Source: Crossaster papposus
Lineage: Eukaryota > Echinodermata > Asteroidea > Velatida > Solasteridae
Reading direction: 5' to 3'
NCBI GenBank assembly: GCA_037893245.1
Contig: JBAIAA010000025.1
Location: 1,736,001 to 1,800,000, forward strand
Length of the DNA stretch: 64,000 nucleotides
Part shown: positions 1-12,100 of the stretch, one piece after another
How positions within the stretch are numbered: the first letter of the stretch is position 1
Layout: each line of letters opens with the position of its first letter
Notes under the pieces: model-generated
What the model saw: only the letters and a program-made list of their open reading frames with translations
Databases searched by the model: none
What the model was told of the DNA's origin: nothing
Program-made: the position numbers and the translations under genes

Positions 1-2
1 CG

Positions 3-101
3 TCATTGACTGACGAAGAACCTAAATACATTGTGCTGAATAAAGATGAAAAATCTACGAAGGCCGTTATCGACAAGGCAGTGAATATTGATGAGGTGTA
101 G
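3..101 (+). CDS. Possible C-terminal end of an unidentified protein
   Basis: Frame 3 is open from the window edge for 32 codons and ends in TAG at 99-101. The peptide is rich in Lys, Asp, Glu and Val, includes the stretch EEPKYIVLNKDEKS and ends NIDEV, which reads like ordinary protein rather than translated repeat DNA. I do not recognise the family. It could be the last exon of a gene lying mostly to the left, or chance. It runs opposite to the GGT gene that covers the next 40 kb. Confidence 0.35.
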   Translation, partial: SLTDEEPKYIVLNKDEKSTKAVIDKAVNIDEV

Positions 102-140
102 TAAAACAAATACAGCATGTTTTTTTTCTTCTGGAAAATA

Positions 141-237
141 GTGGGAATTACTGGCCTCCCCTTGGAGTAGGTCAGCTCGACGTTTCGCGGCTGGAGGTAG
201 TCAAGCTGACCTACACCTCGGAACCAGTAAATCCCAC
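141..237. repeat. Short hairpin (MITE-like inverted repeat)
   Basis: Arms GTGGGAATTACTGG (141-154) and CCAGTAAATCCCAC (224-237) pair with one mismatch. Inner stretches GTAGGTCAGCT and AGCTGACCTAC also pair. It looks like a small foldback transposon. Confidence 0.5.
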
Positions 238-414
238 TACTTCCCCTCAAACCATGCTTCGTATATTACAAAATGTTATGTCCTACTCATGTACAAAGAT
301 ATTCATCAATTTGATCATTATTAACTATACGGCACAGATTAAGCGACATTAATTTGTAACTTAAACTTATGATCATTTTACTAATTATCACTGGACAAAC
401 TTGCCTTATACAAC

Positions 415-801
415 TTAAAGGTAGGATACACCATTTGAAGATATCAAAATTGTTTACTACCAAATTATTAGGAAATATTTTACTTATTTGAATGTTAATA
501 ATGATTGCAGGCATCCAGCAAAAAGTATTGCGCCAGATATCCTGTAAATGTTCCGGGAAATTGAATTGTATTTATAACAAATTAATCACAATCGCCAAAC
601 TGCGATTGCGAAAAAAAAATATAATAATAATCTCTGCCTGACACCGGTTGAAAAGGAACGCCGTTTTTCTTGCTTTTTTCGGAATCCATGATTGTAACAC
701 TTTTGACAGGTCAGTTAAACGATATTTACTGTAAAATACAACCCCCAATTCACCTATTCATTATAATTCAAGCAATTACCAACGGTGTATCCTACCTTTA
801 A
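415..801. mobile_element. TTAA-flanked MITE, copy 1
   Basis: It is bounded by TTAA (415-418 and 798-801), with terminal inverted repeats AAGGTAGGATACACC and its reverse complement GGTGTATCCTACCTT. There is no coding capacity. TTAA targets are used by piggyBac and Kolobok transposases. The AAAGG start looks more Kolobok-like, but this is inference. Related copies lie at 1024, 14666 and, in pieces, at 33.3-34.1 kb. Confidence 0.7.
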
Positions 802-1023
802 GAATGCCTTAAAGGCTAAAGTAAAGGAGACAAAAGGCATAAACATTAGGCCAATTTCCAGGCTCATAGGCCAGTTTTGAACATACTTGTTTAATACCAG
901 CCAAACATATTTTCTTCCCCATTCATGAACATGTTTTGATCAAAAAGTCAAAACAAGTCAACAATTGACAATTTTCCAACGATTGTGATCAACAATTTTA
1001 CCTCGTGTTTGAAGGAACACACC

Positions 1024-1370
1024 TTAAAAGGTAGGATACACCATTGGTTATTATCACGAATGGGTGGATTTGTGGGGTTGTATTGTATAGTAAATATCGT
1101 CTAACTGACCTGACCGAAGTTTTACAATCATGAATGCTGAGAAAAGCAAGAAAAACGGTGTTCGTTTTCAACGGTGTTCGTTTACGATCGCTGGCGATTG
1201 TGAATTTGTTTTTATAAAATTCCATTTTTCGGAACAATTACAGGATATTTAGCGCAAACCTTTTGCTGGATGCCTACAATTATTATTTACTTTTAAATAA
1301 GTAAGATATTTCCTAATATTTTGGTAGTAAATTTGTTTTGATATCTGCAAAATGGTGTATCCACTTTTAT
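1024..1370. mobile_element. TTAA-flanked MITE, copy 2
   Basis: The left end carries TTAA plus AAAGGTAGGATACACC. The right end reads GGTGTATCCACTTTTAT, a decayed version of the same repeat. The internal sequence runs opposite to copy 1. Confidence 0.6.
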
Positions 1371-2122
1371 AGTGTAAGCTAATATTAGGGGGGACAATAC
1401 AAATTTTAATATTGCTTTTAGGAAGTTATTTGGGACTATTTCTTGAAGGGCTTGGTGAGTAGATTGCAAATCTCTTTCAACTTTCAAAATCGGTCAAAGC
1501 GTTGCCAAGTTATGGTCCGATAAACTTTTCAGATTGCGCTTTTTCCTAGACAACAAACGTATTAAGCAACAGTAATTAAAAAGTGTTTTTTGAACCATCT
1601 CATTTATTCTATTTACATCTTTCAAGCATTTCAAATCATCTTTTCTAGTATGTATGTTGCTCATATTTTTCATATAAGTCTTTCTTTTTTAGATGATACA
1701 TTTCATGAGATCTGCAAATTCTCATGTTGTTACTCGTTGTCTAGTGGGTCTGCACGGTGTGTATGACACCCCTACTAATATGGTATGTACCTCGTGCACG
1801 TGCCCTTGTATTTTTATGGAGATGGAAGCGCATTTCACCTGCTGCTTGATATGAAGTGATGTATGTTAAACTATTAATATGACTATTAATATACAGACTC
1901 ATCGGTAGTACTGCGCATGCCGTGTGAAGTTTTAACCATTGGAAGAGTCATGTAATAGATCATTATAGAAGTCCAAATTTAATGCGACACCGGAAAATGT
2001 GTTTTAAACTGGATGGACCATGTTTTATCGGCCACTTAAACATATCCACGTGTTGGGCTCTTGACTAATATAAATGGCTAAACTGTCTCAGGTATTTATG
2101 CATTTCTATCCTCGCGTTAATA
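1371..2122. other. AT-rich non-coding stretch
   Basis: I see no coding exon, RNA gene or clear repeat boundary here. Confidence 0.4.
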
Positions 2123-2795
2123 CAGCGTGTCCCTAAAATAATGCAAGTTGAACGCATATTTTGTTCATAAAAGTATGAAAATTGATTTTAAAAAGCTACA
2201 CCCTCAAAAAGACGGCAAATGTGGCTTTCAGATGATTTTTATTTCATCTCATTTGGTTTTGTCAGTCTAGAGATATATACACACCATTAACTGAAGATAC
2301 TCAAAATCGATGTTGTATACCACTTTGAATATTAGGTCTAATCCGAAGACAAAACATATCTTACACCTGCACGATTACACTTCAAAGAAGAACAAAATGG
2401 TTTGAAAATGTACTATATATAGCATAATTGCAGACAATGCTTTGCAGTTATACTCTGGTTAAAACAGGTTAAGTATCTTACAATGTATGTGTGTTGTGTG
2501 TGAATATTCTCTTATAATTCACATAGAAGAAATTAACCATATGTAAAATGCTGGTATCGTTTGGCGCTGAGAAGCATTCATTCTCTAAAAGTGGCAAACA
2601 CTCGATTTTGAGTGCTGGTGATTAATTCAACATATCTTTGAACAAAAGTAAACCGGGTATAACAAACGGTATTTAAAAGCTAATGTGGTTATCGTGAAGC
2701 TCATATAAACATCTACAGCAAATGATGAATATATGATGAATATTTAATGAGCAAAATGAGCGTTTCACTTGCACCATTTTGTTTGGGACACGGAG
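2123..2795. mobile_element. Tc1/mariner-type MITE
   Basis: The ends are imperfect inverted repeats: CAGCGTGTCCCTAAAATAAT at the left, and the complement of CCGTGTCCCAAACAAAATGG at the right. A GTGTCCC end is common in mariner-type elements. There is no transposase. The target duplication is unclear. Confidence 0.5.
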
Positions 2796-2978
2796 TTTAC
2801 ACAAGTTCTTCCTCCGATGTTGGACGAAGCAAAGCCACAATTGACCTAAATTATCATGACGACCCCCAACCTTTGATCACATGGGCTTTCCTATGTGAGC
2901 TAGATTAGGACAGAGCCACAAGGTTGATTACCACCATATAATTGTGCTTTAAATAGTGATGTGTACTGATGGTCCTAC

Positions 2979-3149
2979 CTTCCAGAATATTCAAGATGTA
3001 GTTCGTCAAAATACCACTGGACGGTGGAGGTGGGGCATAGACCTTAATACCCGCGGACACATACAACTGGCTGCCACCAAGCTCTATCGATACCGTGTCA
3101 TTAATGTGGGCGCTGTACTCCTCCAAATCTGCCAAACTGATGTTGCCTC
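2979..3149 (-). CDS. GGT: GGT exon 7 (last exon seen)
   Basis: It encodes GNISLADLEEYSAHINDTV and YAPPPPSSGILTNYILNILE, matching the family's GGxxTxEDLxxY and PPPxSGxxLxxILNILxG. Acceptor CCTCAG, donor GAAG|GTAGGA. The open phase requires at least one more exon at lower coordinates. Confidence 0.93.
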
Positions 3150-6100
3150 CTGAGGTTTTTTATTGGACAGTTCGAAAACGGAGAGTAACACAAAAAACAA
3201 TAAGTACAAGATACAAATTTTTTGTAGCACTGCTAAAATTCCTAGATCTAATAAAACGAAGGCACCGTTACGGTTTGTCAATCTACCAGTGTGCACTGAC
3301 TCATTAGATCACGACTTTTGGTCAGCTGACCACAGTAGCTTGGTCAAACTTTCCTGTGAGTACTGCGATAAATGCACACGAACCAAACGTGGGTAGTATG
3401 GAGCAGTCAATTTCCCTAGGGTTTTGATGTAAAGTTAATTCGAGTTCCCAACAAACACATAGCATTTTAAACCCATTTTTGAAAAGTTGTAGTCAAAACA
3501 TTGCGAAAATAATGTTATGAAAACGTTGAACTTCATGGTAATTAAAAACAAATGTTGTATAACATTTGAATAATGTTGTACCAATGTTTGAATGACACAT
3601 AATTGTGCCAGTTAAAGACGGCATTTTGATAACATTTTAAAAACATTTTTGCAAATTAATACTCACAATTCTTGTATAAAATAGTGTAAAATAATATCCT
3701 GCATTGCCTTTGCATAAACAACAGCCATGCCGGTGCGTGTCAACAAGGCTGGTTAAAACGTCCTAAATGTTTGAGTCCATAAGACTGACTATCAAAATGT
3801 TTTTAATTGTTATGTATCTTGGTACGCTGCTTGATAAGGTTGCCACAACATTCAATTTCATAACATGTATCTGTATCGCTATGTTTCAATACATGATGTA
3901 TGACATAAGGCTTTGAGAGAATCATTTGCTTTTCCGGTAATTTTTTTTAATGGATGAATTTGGGGGTTAGTATGATATTGTTTAACTGTCTTATTTGACG
4001 ATTTGGGTTTGTAGATACTAGAACAATCAAGTAAACCAATTATGTTCTTGTAGTCAGGTATTCTGACCCCACTTATGATGAAGCGGAGCAATTTGTAGAC
4101 GTTGGGGAATTGTAATGTCAGAAAATCAATTGCAAAGAAGAAAATGAAAAATTAGGAGCAGTATTTTAACAAAGTCATTTTTTGTCCAATGCTGGTCGGC
4201 CGACCAGTGCTGGAGACCGATACAAAAATACTTCTTTACTTGAAAATGTCAGCACACCAAAAGCCATAATGTGATTCAGACTATTATGACCTAACAGTCT
4301 AGTAAAGTGTTTTGCGATAATTTCGTCATGTATATCTTGATGTTTGCAAATTTTGTATATTCTCTTTAACCAGTTCGCGCCGGATGACGAATATAAACGC
4401 AAAAATTTCCCCAAATTCAAAACGGATGACGAATATATACGCCAAGTTCAAGTTCGGAAATGTATGTCAGCAGCGCGCAAGGCCGGAAATGCGTGGGTGT
4501 GCTACCCAGCACTATAGGCCTGAACACGCTTCGGATCGAGTTTCGTTAAAAATAATCCCGCCCGTCGGCTCGGCGATGTTAAAATAATCCCGGCGCGAAC
4601 TGGTTAATAACGAGTTATTCCATGATTTTGTTGAAAATGTATTGTATTTTGATGTTCTATTCACTCCTTTGTATTGTTGTAAACGTTGTTGCAATGTTGT
4701 ATGTTTTCTGCATGGCACTATTTCATGATGATTTTAGATACATATACATGTACAAGTTGTACCTGCATAACGTTGGGATGATGTTGGGACAACGTTATAG
4801 TGTTACTTTGACCTCGATATTTTTCATTTGTCACTTGAAACCGAAGCCAACACCAATACCTGGAGCTAATTCTCAACCAGAACACACAGCTGAAGCCATC
4901 AACAATCACTTTGCTCAAATCTGTAATCAGCTCCCTGCTTTGGACACAGAAAACCTACCTGCGTATCTGCCTGCAGACACCCCACCTCCTAAGGTTTATT
5001 ATGGTCAAGTACTCAAAGCTCTCAATGTTCTAAAAACAAACAAATCCAGTCATCCTTCAGACTTACCCATCAGATTAATTAAAGAATTTGCACCTGAACT
5101 CTCAAGACCTCCGACTCATATATTTAACTCATGCATTATTAATGGTAACTTTCCTGGTGTTTGGAAAACTGCAACCATTGTACCAATTCCCAAGGAAAAG
5201 AAAATGTTGTCATTTCATCAATTAAGACCTATCTCACTGACTCCGATTTTTGCTCGTATTCTTGAATCATTTGTTGTTAAGTGGATAATTGAAGATATTA
5301 CTGATAAACTGGATCTTAAACAATATGGTAATATTAAAGGTAGTTCTACTGTGCATTATGTTAAACTCCGTTTACGAGGGTCTTGATAAACCTAACCATT
5401 ACGCCCATCTTTCTGCTGTTGATTTCACCAAAGCTTTTGATCGTGTCAATCATACTATTGTTATCAAAAAACTAATTGATCTTGGGGTCAGGCGTTCTAT
5501 TATCCCTATTGTCTGTAACTTTCTCACCGGTCGCACACATAACACCAAAGTTAATAACCATGTTTCCTCTCTTGCTACCATCAGTTGTGGTGTTCCCCAA
5601 GGAACCAAGCTTGGGCCAATTCTTTTCCTTTTTTTAGTCAATGACGCTGCAGTTGGTAGCTGCAGGCGATGGAAATATGTGGACGACCTGACGATTGGAG
5701 AGATTGTCAATTTTGGTGAGCAATCCCAATTGCAAACCAATCTCGATGATCTGTCCAACTGGTGTAAAATTAATGATGTTGTTCCCAATCCTTCCAAATG
5801 CCACATTATGAAAATCAGGCGTCAAACACCAAACTACATCTTCAGCCTTATTTCATTTGAACTAAAGACTGTCACTCATATGAAGCTCCTTGGTGTTATA
5901 ATACAGAATGATCTTAAGTGGGATAGACATGTAGTATAATATAGTTTCCAGAGCGTCACGCAAGTTGTTTACTTTGTGTATTTTAAAGAAATCAGGTGTC
6001 CCTAGGTCAGACTTAGTCTCTGTTTTCATGTGTTATATTAGACCCATAGTTGAGTATGCCAGCCAAGTCTGGCATAGTTCTATTACTAAACAGCAGGCAG

Positions 6101-9100
6101 GTAAAATAGAAAGTGTCCAAGTACGGGCATGTCGTATCATAATAGGCTATCAGGAATATCAAAGTTACCGTACAGCGCTTGAAATTTTAGATCTTCCCTC
6201 TCTTGAAAATAGACGTGCTATACTTTTTGTTCAATGGGGTGAAAAACTGTTGAAATCCACCAGATATAGGAATATGCTTCCCCCTCTTAAAACTGACTTT
6301 AAACTTAGACATCTGAGAGAAAATTCTTTGAAAGGGTTAGTTCAACCACTCTGTAGAACTGACAGATATAGAAAATCCTCTATTCCAGCATTGTCCAGGA
6401 TTTTATAAATTTGTACATATACGTATCTGTTTGTAAATATGTTATACCAATTTCTTAACTAATAATGAATTTTTACTTGTAAACAAGGTTATTTCAGCCA
6501 TTGGCTGCCAACCATGTAATTGTTTTTAATAATAAACCAGAATATATATATATATTTACATGTTGACCGCGGGTGGGCGTGCTAAACTTTGGTGAAACAA
6601 TTGTGTCACTTTTTTGACATGAACGTTATGTTTTGTGTAATAGCGACATGTTTTAGGAAGTTTCCATAGGGATAATTGTGTAATATTTCATAACTCCAAG
6701 TCTCAAAGAAAATAATTGCCAAAAATGCAAATGGATTAGTAGTGCAAATGATAAATCCATGTTTATTTTATTTGATATTTGGAAGGTTTTGTTTTTCATT
6801 TCATTTTTAAGGTTATTAACAGGGAGCTCATGTAAGCTTATTGAGATTTTGTTAATTTTTATCTTCTTTGAATAAATTTTACCTTGAGTACCGATTAAGC
6901 GGTTATATTTTATTTTATTTCACAGCTTTGCTTATAGTTTAATGTATAATTAGCTTTAGAAGTTGCTAGTGACTTATTTAGAGTGCTGTATCAACATGTA
7001 TTTCCAACCACTGCTTTCTCGCTCTCTTGTTTGCAGCTCACCAGCAATCTGAGGATACTTGATCCCCTAAGCCCCATTACACTATACACCCGTAAAGCGA
7101 AAATATGTTGTTCCAGATTCAGCCACCAACAAACCCCAATCATCCCCACCAACATTCCATTTAATGTGTTCGTTGCTCCCCGTATAGTGTTTACCAGACC
7201 CAAAGTCATATTAAATTCAATTGGCCAATGCGAAAGATTGGATTGACAGGCAGGCAGAGTCTATTTGCATGTATTTACCCGTTTCATTTACATCAGCCAC
7301 GATCATCTCTGCAAGGTTTCCTTTATAGAACCCATCGGATCCCTTTGATGCGATGGTCTCCAGGGTTGCCGCTAGTTTGGGCAAAATGACTTCGTCCCCT
7401 TGCTGCTTAATTCCCTCATCAGTCAAAAATATTTCACTGCAAGGATGAAGCACACAATTGTAACCCACAGCAGAATTCTCGTCACAAAAAGACTGCGCTC
7501 GTCTCACTTGGTATTTCGGTGACTGGCGCGACAATTCCAGAATGTTTTTTTAAAACTGTTTTAGTACTGCAGCGAGAAACCCACCCAATATACCTTGTTT
7601 TGCTCTATGCTTTACTTCCGCCACGGATGATGCCCTCGAGCGTATTACTCGTGTTAACACAAGTACACTCTTGTGCCTACAAACGGCAAGAGAACGACTC
7701 GCTGATTAGCAAGAGAAAGCTCTCAATCAGACCGGGAGTACACTCTTGCACCAGACGATTCGTGCTTGAAATCACGTGATTGATTCAAGCTAACAGTATT
7801 ACAATTACAATTACGAAAAGAGTATTACAATTTTCGTAATATTTGCCATTCGTTTTTGGCTTCTGGACCGACCGTTACATTATATTTTGCCGAATATAAC
7901 ACTCGAGGAAAATTTAAAAATTATGCTGGCGCGCGTATCCTCATGAAACTCGGATAACAAGCCTAAAGTCTTGCGGTGAGTGTCGTCTAGCTGTTAAGAG
8001 TGTTCCGCGACACTGTTTATAAACATTAAACAGCCACTTTGCGCATGCCCAATACCGATGTTGCCGTTCGCACGATGTCATCCGAGAGTATGCGCACGAA
8101 ACATTTGTTACACTTGCGAGGATCAAGAGAAACCCTTCCGAACACACCCAAATACTTTTGAGTTTATGTGTTTTGTTTTCTCATGTGTTCATTACACTCG
8201 ATCTATATTTATTTTATAAAAAATACACCCCAAAAAATTCCGCAATCATAATGATGCGTTGCAAATGACAAAATTTATGTCGGTACGCAAGCAAACAGGT
8301 TTAAACAAACCTTATATGTAACAACCATAATCTGAACTCGCCAATGCAACCAGAATGGAAGAAAAAAATGTGGACATGTACACGGACGTACCTCAAACCT
8401 GCATCTGCACGAATGGCGATCTCGTTGTCTTTAATTGCTTTAGCCAGTGCCTCGCCGATCTCAAAACCGCCCTTTGCGAGACGGATGGACGGCTCGATGA
8501 GACTCGCCCAAGACAGAGCTCCACCAAAGGTTTGATGAGCACTAAAGAGACCTGCTACCTGTCCCGGGATTGCTATTGCAAGGCCACCTGTATGAAACAT
8601 AATTGATTGATTACATGATAATGTAACCCGTTCCACTTTCATTTGCTACAAGTTCTTTATGATCTAACCCCTGAAATACAAACTCCAACCTCTTTGGCCT
8701 TTTACAGTTTTGTGCCCCATTCTTGGGGCAAGTTCCGTCATATCAACAATCAGTGGGTAACTGGGTATATCGGCCCTACAGTATCTAAAGCTACGGTCAC
8801 AACCCCAAAAATTAGCCTGTTCGGAGGACGGGCGGTGAGTTTTTAGGCAATTTCGCACGGGCACTGAGCGGCGGCCTCCCTGGCACCGCTGGTTTAGAGC
8901 ATCGCTCGGTCGCCGCTGAAGTTAGCGCGGAGTTAAAATTCTGGCGGCGCCTGCCCAATTTTCACTCGCCGCCCAAAATACACTCGGTGACCGGGCGGTC
9001 GCCGCCCAGGCACCGACCTAATCGAGCGGTCGCCGTCGAGCGATTTAGGTCAAAAGTTTGAAGCGTCCCTTGGTCTCAGATCGTGCTTGGTGTACACTGT

Positions 9101-12100
9101 ATGGTGTACATGTTTTTATGTAAAGAATGTTTTTATGTAAATAATGGGCATGATTGATTTCGAACATTTAGGGCCAAATTCATAAACGGTGATGATCACC
9201 GGATTATTTTAGTCACGTACAACTATCGTACGGTGGCTAAAACAGAGAAGTGCGCGTGTGGATAAACTCCTGTGATCATCGCAATTCAGTAAGAAAATAA
9301 TCAGCTGATTATCCAGCCGTGTACAAGTTCCTGCTTAGCCGATGTTTAGGGCCCTAGTGGTCTAGCCGTACATCATTCTATTTACAGCGGATTACGTATA
9401 ATGTTTAATAAAAGAGCATATCTATCTTCGAAAACACGCATATCGCTGTGCTCTACTAATCAGCTCAGATGACACTAGTGGGAGGGTCGCCATGTCCAAA
9501 AAACGCACTGATATTTCACACATAACCAGAAAATGAGTCTCATTGATTATGTAAAAAGTAGGAAAACAGTGCTATTTCAATGAAACGCAGCAGATCCAAT
9601 GCCATACGTCCGTCCCACAAGCAAGCCAACACAAAAACTGTAAAAATGTACACTAGATAAACAAGCCCCTTGGGAAGATCAAAATGTCTTTTGTTACTTA
9701 GACGTATGTCACTATAACCATGTACGTTTGATAAACAGCAGCTGAGCTATACTCTTTATGAATTCGGGCCTAGATTTGTTCATCTAGTAAATCATGATCA
9801 AGGGGAAATTACCGTTTATGAATTTGGCCCCTAGAGATCAAACATATACTGGGTGTGGTTGCTATTAACATTACCTTTAACAGCAGATCCTTCTTGGCCG
9901 CTGAACATGTCCATGCTGGCACTAGAAGGCGCCACCACCTGTCCATCGATAGCCACCGTCGCGAGTCCGCCTTCGACGGTGGCGTTTGTTTTATTGTAAA
10001 AGGTCAGGTAGCCGCCTCCTCCCACCCCTCCAACGTGCAGGTTCAACACGCCCACACAGAAAGCGGTGCCTATTGCTGCGTCCAGGGCGTTGCCGCCGTT
10101 TAACATCAAGTCTCTGAAATCAGGATTAGTCATGAGTCAAGTGCAAAGTAATTTGCGGGGCGGGGCGGGGCGGGGCGGATTATTGTAGATTAAACTAACT
10201 CTCAGGGGCCTTACAAAAAGTGGTATTGCTGTATAGTATACCACACAATTACCGCACGACAGTTAAATACCACATACATTTTGCCATGTTGTTCAAATGT
10301 CAAATCTTGCGGACTTATCACATTATGTATATTATGTTATTACATTATGTATCGAAGATAGGCCTGGGGCAGAGTTGACTCGAAGAATCCAAAAATGATT
10401 CGAGTTGATGACTCAACTCGACTCGGACTAGAGTCAAATTTTTGGTCAACCCGACTAGTCTAGTCTCGATGAGTAAATTACTTGACTCGACTCGACTCGA
10501 CTCGACTCGACTCGACTCGACTCGACGTTATTAAATAAAACCAGAGTTACCAGAATAAGAGCAAAACTCGACTCGAGTCACTTCTTTAATGATGACTCGA
10601 CTCGAGTCACAAAAATCAGTGACTCATTACTCGTAAGCTCTGTAACGCTCCGTAGCTTGGGGGAAATGGCCGCCCACGGAGGCCCGGAACTCGGGGTGAT
10701 CCAAATGATTCCCAAATCCGAAGGCCGAAGAACCAGCTCACATTGCTAAGGACCTTGGCTGAAAGTTAAAGACGAGCGCTCTGAAACAGCAGTGAACGGC
10801 GGGTTGCACGCTGGATAAACGTTGACCGCTGAGGGGAAAACAGGCTGAAACATGGTTGTTTTTCTGTCAGTCATGTTCCCGTAAAAAATAAGTTGTTGTT
10901 GAAGACGCCTGGCTAACGCTAAACTGTGCGGGTGACATAGTGGTGTCGTCCTGATAAGATGAGGATAATGTCCACAGCTATAGGACGCCGTCCAGTTCGA
11001 ACCAGTTCTATACGAGTTTGTCCGTGGCCTTTAGGCGACATCTGATGCATAACAGTGTGGATGTAAAACTCTAAAGGCGATGGAGATCATTCAAATAATT
11101 TACACCATGTCCTTTACTTAGTTTTAGTAGGCTTTGATGTCTTCACCGTGTAAAGCGAGTCGTTTTCTTGAAATAATTTGTTATGACGTTATTCTTATAA
11201 CTAAAAGGTAGATAAAAACGCCTTGTACGTCATTCTATTGTTATCTCGTCCACGTGCTAGTGGTTTTGAAGAGTAGACTGTATGCCGTATAAGGCGTTCG
11301 TCCATATGTACATTATGTATATTCGTTTACGTCTGCACGCGTCAGCGCCGTGGCACGCAGTACAGGGATTTTGGGGGCCAGGCTTTCTCCTCTCGGCAAC
11401 GCAAGAAGCCAATCACGTTACAACCTGGGGCCAATTTCACGGAGCTGCTAAGCACAAAAATTTGCTTAGCACAAAAAAGTCTTGCTCATTAAAAACAAGT
11501 TATTAGCCAAAAATGTACGTGTTTTTCATGATAAGCAAAAAACCAGCTGATTATCAATCAAAAACAATAAAGATCTTGTGAAAATGTGGTCTGTAACCTT
11601 GTTTTTACCAAGGACAAATTTTCATGCTAAGCAAATTTTTGTGCTTAGCAACTCCGTGAAATTGGCCCCTGTACGCTCCGGTCAACATTTTGTTATACTT
11701 TTCTAAATAATTTACAGACAGCCATGAATGTTTTCATATATTCAAAAATTAATATTAGCCGTTTCATAGTTCAGATCTTCGTAAAAACAAAGTATTATAG
11801 AAAACAAAATCAACTACACGTACAAGTCATATAGCTGGCGGCTCAAAGGTAACCTTTATGTGCGAGACTTAAACAATTGTCAGCAGAATTACTTGCGCAT
11901 GCGCATTGGAAATGCATTTGTATGTATAGGAGTTGGCGTATTTTCTGTAAATGAATGATTAAAGCTTCTTAACCTGATATTACAGTATCACATTTCAAAA
12001 AATCTCTTCAAATTTGTGGGTTTGTTCTCAATGTAAGGGGTTGATTAAGAAGATAAGTCCAACCGTACTAGTGACGAGATCCAAGTGGTTGGTTGGTGCT

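Noticed and set aside
1-2978. Further GGT exons (expected FAYAKR-like and catalytic Thr motifs)
   Set aside because: I scanned the minus strand and found no matching text. They are probably beyond the window.
5450-5825. Minus-strand ORFs opposite the LINE
   Set aside because: Shadows of the reverse-transcriptase frame.
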